Origin: an uncultured Lentisphaeria bacterium
GTDB taxonomy: Bacteria > Verrucomicrobiota > Lentisphaeria > JABSQK01 > CAJWLW01
Direction of reading: 5' to 3'
Length of the DNA: 21,240 nucleotides
Assembly (NCBI GenBank): GCA_913042885.1
Contig: CAJWLW010000052.1
Span: 1-21,240 of the forward strand
Shown here: in pieces, positions 14,966 to 21,240 of the stretch
Layout of the letters: every line of letters starts with the position of its first letter
How positions within the stretch are numbered: position 1 is the stretch's first letter
Program-made: the position numbers and the translations under genes
The notes under the pieces: generated by a model
The model's input: only the letters and a program-made list of their open reading frames with translations
What the model was told of the DNA's origin: nothing
The model's database searches: none

Positions 14966-16843
14966 TCAAGGCACTTCCGCCTCTTCGTCGGCTTCAGCGA
15001 TCCGGAAGATCATCAGGCCGGCCTGGCGATCGGCGACATACGCGAGCTTGTCGGCGATTGTGACATCTTCCACAGTGGACGGTGTTTTGCTGGCCTTCAC
15101 CTCGACCGGATTGGCGGGATCCGAGAGGTCGTAGATACGCAGCCATCGCAGGTCGCCCACGCATGCCAGGCCGTCGATCACTTCGATCGTGCGAGTGGCG
15201 CGCGGCGTACTGACTTTGGCGAGCTGCTGGGGCTGTGTCGGGTCGGTGATGTCCAGCACTACGATGCCGGGATAACCCACTGCCAGATAGGCGTGCGGGC
15301 CGACGACATGCACGTCACGGATGTCGCCTTTCTCCAGGGAGTAGCTGCCTATTTCCTGTGGCTGCGCCGGGTTCGAAATGTCGAGGATCCGCAGTCCGGA
15401 TTTACCGTCTGCCACATAGGCGAGGTTGCCGTCGATAAAGACGTCGTAGGCGTAGCCGGGCGTATTTAACGTACCGATTATCGTTGGTGCTGCCGGACGG
15501 GAAATATTGATGACCTGCAAACCGCTCGGGCCGTCTGCGATGTAGGCGTAATCACCAGCCAGGGCGATGCCGTTGGCGTCGTTCGGAGTATCCCGGTAAG
15601 CAATATGCCGCGGCATCTGTGGCAGCGACACATCGACGACGCGCAGGCCGAAATATTCGTCAGCGATATAGAGCGTCGTATCCCGGATCGCGATATCCAG
15701 CGATCGGCCACGTGTCGGCAGTTCACCGATGCCTTTCGGCGCTGAAGGATCGGTGATATCGATGACGCGCAGACCCGCATAGCCGTTGGCGATATACGCG
15801 TACTGCCCCTGCATGCAGATGCCGCGCGACTTGCCGGCTGCCTCGTAATGTTTTACGACCGGCGCCTTGCCGCCTTTGCGCGAGATGTCGATGATTTCCA
15901 GGCCTCTGTCGCCGTGGGCGAGGTAGGCGTATTGATCGGCCACCCACACGGATTCCGAGCATGTCGAGTCATGGTAGCCGCCCATTGGCTGGGGATTCTC
16001 AGGATCGGAGACGTTTACGATGCGCAGGCCGGCGTCGTTGGCGACACCGGCGAGGTAGGCATAGTCACCTTTGACCCAGAGACGCTCGGCGCCGTACTCC
16101 ATCTTGTAGAAGCCCTTTTCTATGGGCGCTTTTGGGTCGGAGATATCGATGATACGCAGGCCGCACTCGTCATCCTTGTGATTCTCTATACTTGCTGTGT
16201 ACGCATAATTGCCGTCGATCCACACGCCGTAGGTGTAGCCTGGTGCCTCGAGGTGACTGATCTCCACCGGTTTCAGCGGATCACTCACGTCGAACAGCCG
16301 CAGGCCTTTCCGGCTGGCACCGACGACGGCGATGTTGTCGCGCACGAAGACGTCGCGCGCCAGGCCGGTGGTGCTGCGCTGCGTGATAAATTTCGGTGCG
16401 GTGCGATCAGACACATCGACCACGCCGATACCGGCCCAGCCTGCGGCGACATAGGCGTAGTCGCCCCTGACGCATACGGATTTGCTGTACTCCGGTTGGC
16501 TGCAATAGCCGACGACTTCCGCCTCGGCCGGGGTCGATACGTCAATGATGTGGATCCCGCCGCCCTCGTCGGCGGCGTACAGAAAATCGCCTTCAATCGA
16601 CAGGCCGCGGGCGACACCGGCGGCCGGGACTGAGGCAAGTTCTTTCCACTCGCCGGTCTCTTCGTCCACCGTGGCGATGCGAATGACGCCGCCGGAACTG
16701 AAAAAGATGTGACCATTCTGTTCGACGATCGCGTAGACCGGACCGAAGGACCAGCGGCCCAGCAACTCGGGCTCAGCGGCAAAACTGCTGTGAGTGGTAG
16801 CGAGGAAAATGCACAGGATGGCGAGGGCTGCAGTGTTTTTCAT
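14966..16843 (-). CDS. Secreted LVIVD-repeat protein, probable double beta-propeller
   Basis: The 625-residue protein has a signal peptide (hydrophobic core about 5-20, probable cleavage after SSFAA at 23). The rest is built from about 14 repeats of roughly 40-45 residues. Each repeat has a strand such as AYVAD or AYLA followed by GLRIIDISDPxxP, the LVIVD repeat. I count them from the weak first copy near residue 48 to the last near residue 600. Fourteen copies would fit two seven-bladed propellers, though one larger ring cannot be excluded. No enzymatic motif is seen, and such proteins are usually thought to bind or display rather than catalyse. It diverges from the DUF4838 gene. No clear SD precedes ATG 16843. 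The C-terminus is acidic (EADEEAEVP), without an anchor. Confidence 0.9.
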   Translation of the reverse strand: MKNTAALAILCIFLATTHSSFAAEPELLGRWSFGPVYAIVEQNGHIFFSSGGVIRIATVDEETGEWKELASVPAAGVARGLSIEGDFLYAADEGGGIHIIDVSTPAEAEVVGYCSQPEYSKSVCVRGDYAYVAAGWAGIGVVDVSDRTAPKFITQRSTTGLARDVFVRDNIAVVGASRKGLRLFDVSDPLKPVEISHLEAPGYTYGVWIDGNYAYTASIENHKDDECGLRIIDISDPKAPIEKGFYKMEYGAERLWVKGDYAYLAGVANDAGLRIVNVSDPENPQPMGGYHDSTCSESVWVADQYAYLAHGDRGLEIIDISRKGGKAPVVKHYEAAGKSRGICMQGQYAYIANGYAGLRVIDITDPSAPKGIGELPTRGRSLDIAIRDTTLYIADEYFGLRVVDVSLPQMPRHIAYRDTPNDANGIALAGDYAYIADGPSGLQVINISRPAAPTIIGTLNTPGYAYDVFIDGNLAYVADGKSGLRILDISNPAQPQEIGSYSLEKGDIRDVHVVGPHAYLAVGYPGIVVLDITDPTQPQQLAKVSTPRATRTIEVIDGLACVGDLRWLRIYDLSDPANPVEVKASKTPSTVEDVTIADKLAYVADRQAGLMIFRIAEADEEAEVP

Positions 16844-17120
16844 AATCCGTGTCCAGAAGATTACGGTTGACGCTTTCGATTTGATGCTGCCCCTTTGACA
16901 ACGATCAAGTGGTTAGGTTCACTGCGGTCAGTCAGTCGATCGCGGCGAATCGGTATTCTAATTTGGCAAAAATCCGCTGATTTTCAAACCATCTGCAGTG
17001 TACAAATTTCGGTCATTAATCTCAAGCATAAATGTTCACACATCCGTCCCTGCAATGGTGCTGTCTGAAGTGTATCTTGTCTGCCGGTCAACAATTTGAC
17101 AAAAACGGAGAATATTCCTG
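16844..17120. other. Divergent intergenic region between the propeller and DUF4838 genes
   Basis: These 277 nt are more AT-rich than their surroundings and must contain the start signals for both directions. A TTGACA at 16895-16900 lacks a good -10 partner. A second TTGACA at 17096-17101 is too close to the plus-strand ATG to serve it. GGAG at 17107-17110 is a plausible SD for that ATG. No RNA gene or short coding frame is convincing. Confidence 0.5.
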
Positions 17121-19463
17121 ATGATTCGCCCCCTTTTCGCCGGCATGTTAGCGGCATGCCTGCAGACTGCGACGGCGCAGCACAAACCCGCCGACCTGCC
17201 GGACAATTATCGCGACATCCAGATTTACACAACCAGCGTGCCGTCAGACAACGGCATTGGCCTGACCATCCACCTGCGGAACCGCGGCGACCGCGCCCTG
17301 CAGGCGCGACTTAATCTGGACGCCAACGAGGCAGCCGGTTTCCCGGGTATCACTTCCGAAATGGTACTCCTCGCCGGCACAACGACCCGGTGGGACGTGT
17401 CCGGCGTGCCGCCGCCCGGGCTGCAGCGGGAAATCCTGCACGGCAACGTCTGGTTCGGCGAGACCAGAGCGCGTGAGCTTTTTATTGCGCTGCAGCGAAT
17501 CGGCAATGTCGTAAAGGCAGTCGGCACGCATGCGCCGCGCGTCCGGATCGACTGGTGGCGGTCGCATCCCTCGTCGAGTCGTCAGCCGGATCAACGACGA
17601 TTGCCTTTGATCACCCTGGCTGCCCAGGGGGAAACTGAATATGCCATCGTCTGCGAACCGATGCCGATCGATGCAAACGGCCGCTCACTGTCGCTCGATG
17701 CCTGGGCCGCTCATCAACCGCAGCGCCCGGGCGAATTGCTTCTGGTCAACGCGGTGCGCGACCTGCGGCAAGCGGTCGAGACGATGAGCGGCGGTGGTCG
17801 CATGCGTATCACCGGTCGCCGTCCGAAACGGCAGCCGGCGATTGTTTTGAGGCTCAAGGCAGAAGTCGGCGGGGAGGAATGGCCGCACCAGGACGCCTGT
17901 CATTTGCGCACTTCGCAGAACGGCGACGTTTTCATCGAGGCGATGACGCTCGACGGTTTACGCCAGGGCATTTACGGGTTGCTGGGGGATCATCTCGACT
18001 GCCACTGGTTCCTGCCGGGTGAGGTTGGGGCAGAGCTGCCGCGACCGGTGAACGGTGTCGTGCAGCTCGGCCAGATCGAGGCGGTGCGGTCCCCGTCATT
18101 TTTCTCGAACCGCGGCACGAGCTGGGACGCTGCCCAGGCCTGGGATTGCCGCAACCGCTCTTTTATCAATCGCGGTCGCATGACCTATGGCCATGCCTGG
18201 ACAGCGCTGTTGAGCAAGAACGACTTTCCGTACGAGGAACACCCGGACATGTGGGCCCGCAACCGCGAGGGCAAGCTGCTGATCCGCGAAAACTCGTCCG
18301 GCCGGACCAACTTCTGTTCGTCCAATCCGGAGGTAATCGAATTTGTCGCTGCGAAGATCAACAAGCAACTCAGCGACCCCAATGTTTTGGTGGCATCACT
18401 GGATCCGAACGACTATTCGGCGCTGTGCCAGTGCGACCGTTGCCTCGCCGTCGATGCGGCCTACGGTGCCGACTGCAAGGACGGCGTCTATGTCACCGAT
18501 CGGCTGCTCCATTTCTCGCAGGAAATCTACGACCGTCTCGAACCGGTGAATCGGGAGAAGTATCTGGGTATCCTGGTATACGCCTATCAGATCGAATTGC
18601 CGACCAGTGCGGTGCCGCATGACCATCACACCGGCATGATCTGCAACATGGCATGGACCTACGACCACACCCGGCCGTTCACCGATCCCACGGCGCCGAC
18701 AAACGTGAAGTTCTACGAGCTGCTGAAAGGGTGGGGCGCGATCTTGCCGCAGTTCGGTTATTACGACTATTACGGCCACTGGCGACACTTCGGGCCGTGG
18801 GGACAGATTCAGAAGATGCGTGAGGACTTGCCTGCCTTCCGCGATGTCGGCGGCACGTATCTGATGTTGGAGTGCCAGCCGAACTTCGCCATGCAGGGGC
18901 TCAACCACTATATCGCGGGTCGTTTGTCGTGGGACGTGGATGCGGACGTGGACGTGCTGCTCGAGGAGTTTTTCGAAAAATTCTACGGGTCCGCGGCTGG
19001 TCCGATGCGGCAGTTCTGGCTTGACATCGAGATGTACTATGCCCTGCTGCCGCCCGGCCCGCATGCGGGCAAACGGGTGCGTGACACCCCGGGCATGTGG
19101 GAAGCACTTTGGGTGCATCTGGACGCGGCCGGGTCGATTGTCGCGGAATTGCCGGACAGCGAACAGCGCTACAGGGACCGGGTCGCCTTCACCCGGGATG
19201 GCTTCGACATAGCCTACCGTCAGTATTGTCTCGAGAAGAACTACGTGCCGCCTGGCGATGACCGTCCACCGCGCACACCGGAACAGCAGATTCAGGCGGC
19301 GGATGAAGCATTGGCCTGGTTCGCGGGCATTCGCGAGAAGTATACGGACAGAACCTACTGGCCGCCGCTGCTGCCCGATTACTTTGCGCCCCGCGTCGAG
19401 CATACCTTCAACCAGGCGAAAGAGCAGGCGCAGAAGGCGTTGCCCACGACGCTGAACCAGTAA
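17121..19463 (+). CDS. Secreted DUF4838 protein, probable carbohydrate-active enzyme
   Basis: The 780-residue protein starts with a signal peptide (LFAGMLAACLQTATA, residues about 5-19). An N-terminal beta-rich region runs to about 190. Residues 200-320 resemble the small N-terminal domain seen in alpha-glucuronidase- and hexosaminidase-like enzymes (ELLLVNAVRDLRQAVETMSG, later LRQGIYGLLGDHLDCHWFLPG). The DUF4838 core spans about 355-640. Its landmarks are GHAW, HPDMWA, CSSNPEV, the CQCDRC motif at 436-441, and FYGSAAGPM at about 621-629. DUF4838 proteins are frequent in polysaccharide-degrading members of the PVC group and Bacteroidota, and glycosidase activity is commonly supposed. No catalytic pair can be assigned with confidence from sequence alone. 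A lipoprotein gene follows after 14 nt and an oxidoreductase gene after that, suggesting a carbohydrate-use operon. Confidence 0.85.
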   Translation: MIRPLFAGMLAACLQTATAQHKPADLPDNYRDIQIYTTSVPSDNGIGLTIHLRNRGDRALQARLNLDANEAAGFPGITSEMVLLAGTTTRWDVSGVPPPGLQREILHGNVWFGETRARELFIALQRIGNVVKAVGTHAPRVRIDWWRSHPSSSRQPDQRRLPLITLAAQGETEYAIVCEPMPIDANGRSLSLDAWAAHQPQRPGELLLVNAVRDLRQAVETMSGGGRMRITGRRPKRQPAIVLRLKAEVGGEEWPHQDACHLRTSQNGDVFIEAMTLDGLRQGIYGLLGDHLDCHWFLPGEVGAELPRPVNGVVQLGQIEAVRSPSFFSNRGTSWDAAQAWDCRNRSFINRGRMTYGHAWTALLSKNDFPYEEHPDMWARNREGKLLIRENSSGRTNFCSSNPEVIEFVAAKINKQLSDPNVLVASLDPNDYSALCQCDRCLAVDAAYGADCKDGVYVTDRLLHFSQEIYDRLEPVNREKYLGILVYAYQIELPTSAVPHDHHTGMICNMAWTYDHTRPFTDPTAPTNVKFYELLKGWGAILPQFGYYDYYGHWRHFGPWGQIQKMREDLPAFRDVGGTYLMLECQPNFAMQGLNHYIAGRLSWDVDADVDVLLEEFFEKFYGSAAGPMRQFWLDIEMYYALLPPGPHAGKRVRDTPGMWEALWVHLDAAGSIVAELPDSEQRYRDRVAFTRDGFDIAYRQYCLEKNYVPPGDDRPPRTPEQQIQAADEALAWFAGIREKYTDRTYWPPLLPDYFAPRVEHTFNQAKEQAQKALPTTLNQ

Positions 19464-19477
19464 CTGCCGGTCAACAG

Positions 19478-19912
19478 ATGAATCGAACGATGAGCCGACG
19501 AATTCGACAAGTGATGCTGATTGCCGGTACCGCGCTGATACTCTGCGGCTGCTGGTCGAGGAAGGATACAGTGCAGCAGGAGACCACGTTCGGCCCGATG
19601 CTGGACGCCGGCGAGTGGGCGGCGGAGTTTGAGACCGATCAGAGCGCCGCAGTTGTAAAGTACGACAGCCACAATATCGTTGTCAAAGGCGAAGTTCTGG
19701 AGACCGGTATCGAGAAAGAGACAACGGTCGTCTTTGTCCGGCTTGCAGCGACCGACGACACGAGCGTTTTTTGTGCCTTCCGCACTTCAGACAAAGCGGT
19801 CGTCGACAGCTTGCGGCGGGGCCACACGATCAAGGTGCGCGGTTCCTGTACCGGGCTTGAAGGCATCGTCGACAACGAGCTCAATCTGTCGCTGTGCCGG
19901 TTGACGGAGTGA
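19478..19912 (+). CDS. Lipoprotein with a tRNA_anti-like OB fold
   Basis: The 144-residue precursor has a basic N-terminus, a hydrophobic core (VMLIAGTALIL) and the lipobox LCGC, with Cys25 as the lipidated residue. The mature part at about 55-142 matches the pattern of the small OB-fold family called tRNA_anti-like: VVKGEVLETG, VFVRLA, VFCAF, LRRGHTIKVRGSCTG and a final LSLCRL. Despite the name, members are mostly exported proteins of unknown function, and RNA binding is not expected here. Three cysteines remain (99, 124, 140). The start may be ATG 19478 or ATG 19490; neither has a clear SD. It sits 14 nt after the DUF4838 gene and 33 nt before the oxidoreductase gene, so it belongs to that operon. 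Its role there is unknown. Confidence 0.78.
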   Translation: MNRTMSRRIRQVMLIAGTALILCGCWSRKDTVQQETTFGPMLDAGEWAAEFETDQSAAVVKYDSHNIVVKGEVLETGIEKETTVVFVRLAATDDTSVFCAFRTSDKAVVDSLRRGHTIKVRGSCTGLEGIVDNELNLSLCRLTE

Positions 19913-19935
19913 GCCAATCACCACAAAGAAATTCT

Positions 19936-19940
19936 GGAGG
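19936..19940 (+). promoter_or_regulatory. Strong ribosome binding site for the last oxidoreductase gene
   Basis: GGAGG (followed by GG) lies 5 nt before ATG 19946. It is the strongest SD in this operon and suggests that this gene is translated independently of the lipoprotein gene before it. Confidence 0.65.
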
Positions 19941-19945
19941 GGAAA

Positions 19946-21175
19946 ATGTTACGACTGGCTGTCATTGGTTGTGGCGCGAGGGCAACTGGTATAGTTGCTG
20001 TGCTGCATGAAATCGAATCGCAGCTGCAGCTCACCGCCGTCGCCGATCCGGACATTGCCGGTGTCAGGAAGCGGCTCGGAGACGCCGGGGTAGGGCTTGA
20101 TACGACACAGTTCTATGACAATGAAGATCAACTGCTCGAACATGCCGACAGTTACGACGGAATCATGATCGGCAGCCGCTGTCATCTGCATACGCCATTG
20201 GCCTGCAAGGTCGCAGCAACCCGCCTGCCGCTGTATCTCGAAAAGCCGGTCGCTATCACCGGCGATCAGCTGTCGAAACTCGCGGCGGCTTACCAGGGCC
20301 GCGAGCAGAATGTTCTGATCTCGTTCAGCCTGCGTGCCACGCCGCTGTACACGACGGTGCTGGAAGTCGTCCGCTCCGGCCGCCTCGGCCGCATCAATCA
20401 GCTGCAGGCGGTCAACAACGTGCCGTACGGGGGCGTTTATTTCGGGACCTGGTATCGCAACTACGACGAGGTCGGCGGGCTGTGGCTGCAGAAGGCGACG
20501 CATGACTTCGACTACCTCACGCATCTGCTCGATCAGCGACCCCTGCGGATCGCTGCCACCGCGACGCAGATGATCTACGGCGGCGACAAGCCGCACGAGC
20601 TTCGCTGTTCCGCCTGCGATGAGATGGCTACTTGTCCGGAAAGCAGTGACAATCAACGTCGCCGTGGTGATTTCGGCGGTATGGAATGGGGAGATACCGA
20701 GGACGGTTCGCACGATTGTCCGTATAGCCGGGAAATCCGCAACCAGGACGCCGGGTCGGCGATCGTCATGTACGAAGGCGGGGCGCATGCGAGTTATACG
20801 CAGAACTTTGTGACACGACGCAGTTCCCGCCGTCGCGGCGCCACAATAATCGGTGACCTGGCGACACTCGAGTTCGACTGGACAACGGAGAAGTTCAGGG
20901 TCATCGAGCACCGGGATGATCGTGTCGATGAGATTACCGTCAAGGCCAGTGGCGGCCACGGCGGCGGCGATCATGTGCAGAGCGGGTATTTTATCGACAT
21001 GATGCGCGGCGAACCGAATGCCGGCGGCGATCTGACCGCCGGCATACTCAGTGTTGCTATCTGCCTTGCCGCCCGTGAGTCGGCGCACAGCCTGACGTTC
21101 CAACCGATCCTGCTGCCGGGACAGACGCTTGATGACCTGCCGCCGGTGACGCCTGCGACGGAAGTGCCGGTATAA
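19946..21175 (+). CDS. Gfo/Idh/MocA-family oxidoreductase with a four-cysteine cluster
   Basis: The 409-residue enzyme has a Rossmann start (LAVIGCGARATG at about 4-15) and the catalytic EKP at 99-101 (Lys100). The active-site segment GGLWLQKATHDFDYL at about 177-191 places His187 and Asp188 in the usual position. It is some 70 residues longer than the first oxidoreductase of the window. The excess includes a loop at about 215-265 with cysteines 221, 224, 230 and 258 (CSAC, then ATC, then DCPY). This pattern is seen in a subgroup of the family and could bind a metal or be disulfide-linked. There is no signal peptide, so the enzyme is cytoplasmic. It is the third gene after the secreted DUF4838 protein and may process the sugar that protein releases; this is inference from context. 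Confidence 0.92.
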   Translation: MLRLAVIGCGARATGIVAVLHEIESQLQLTAVADPDIAGVRKRLGDAGVGLDTTQFYDNEDQLLEHADSYDGIMIGSRCHLHTPLACKVAATRLPLYLEKPVAITGDQLSKLAAAYQGREQNVLISFSLRATPLYTTVLEVVRSGRLGRINQLQAVNNVPYGGVYFGTWYRNYDEVGGLWLQKATHDFDYLTHLLDQRPLRIAATATQMIYGGDKPHELRCSACDEMATCPESSDNQRRRGDFGGMEWGDTEDGSHDCPYSREIRNQDAGSAIVMYEGGAHASYTQNFVTRRSSRRRGATIIGDLATLEFDWTTEKFRVIEHRDDRVDEITVKASGGHGGGDHVQSGYFIDMMRGEPNAGGDLTAGILSVAICLAARESAHSLTFQPILLPGQTLDDLPPVTPATEVPV

Positions 21176-21218
21176 GACGCCACACCGTGCGAAGGACAGG
21201 TGCCGGGGGAGATCAAAA

Positions 21219-21234
21219 CCGGCGAGACCGCCGG
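21219..21234 (+). terminator. Possible terminator stem cut by the window end
   Basis: CCGGCG (21219-21224) and CGCCGG (21229-21234) form a 6-bp GC stem with a 4-nt loop about 44 nt after the last stop codon. Only six bases follow in the window, with no T-run yet, so this stays a weak call. Confidence 0.25.
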
Positions 21235-21240
21235 CGGCAA

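Noticed and set aside
12223..21175. The two Gfo/Idh/MocA genes as a recent duplication
   Set aside because: They differ in length (334 and 409 residues), active-site helix sequence and the cysteine loop, so they are separate subfamilies.
1..21240. CRISPR arrays, tRNA or rRNA genes, transposases, attachment sites
   Set aside because: I looked for regularly spaced direct repeats, cloverleaf-like segments and transposase motifs and saw none; coding density leaves few places for them.

Overview
The window is a 21.2 kb stretch of GC-rich bacterial chromosome, roughly 58-60 % GC by eye. It is densely coded and has no rRNA, tRNA, CRISPR array, insertion sequence or phage gene that I can see. The DUF4838 glycosidase-like protein, the LVIVD-repeat propeller protein, two Gfo/Idh/MocA oxidoreductases and a prepilin peptidase with a large insert suggest a member of the PVC group (Kiritimatiellota, Lentisphaerota or Planctomycetota). 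This is an inference from gene content, not from a marker gene.

Layout. (1) 1-2943, plus strand, housekeeping: the end of a YicC-type endoribonuclease, an RluA-type pseudouridine synthase and a prepilin peptidase, packed end to end. (2) 3001-5315, plus strand: a good sigma-70-like promoter followed by an unrecognised three-gene envelope module (a 397-residue membrane-anchored coiled-coil protein, a 45-residue membrane miniprotein and a roughly 50-residue lipoprotein). A lipoate/octanoate ligase-family gene follows, just after a run of nine C. (3) 5349-8365: divergent AbgT-family transporter (minus) and SCP2-type thiolase (plus). (4) 8394-11995, minus strand: two ABC exporter half-transporters with a 4-nt overlap, forming a heterodimer with one degenerate ATP site. 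(5) 12223-14944, plus strand: a compact catabolic-looking trio of oxidoreductase, VOC-fold enzyme and M20 metallopeptidase. (6) 14966-16843, minus strand: a secreted protein of about 14 LVIVD repeats, probably two seven-bladed propellers. (7) 17121-21175, plus strand: secreted DUF4838 protein, OB-fold lipoprotein and a second oxidoreductase with a four-cysteine cluster, probably one carbohydrate-related operon.

How the parts may work together. Regions 3-7 look like accessory metabolism: uptake or efflux, hydrolysis of amide conjugates, and oxidation of sugar-like substrates. No shared pathway is proven. Transcription direction flips at almost every unit, and the three convergent junctions are only 21-33 nt long with no classical terminator. 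The best candidate for something undescribed is the three-gene envelope module at 3123-4598. Two of its genes are very small, and its coupling (14-nt overlap, then a possible 4-nt GTGA overlap) suggests fixed co-production. All calls come from reading motifs by eye. No database search, structure prediction or expression data was available.
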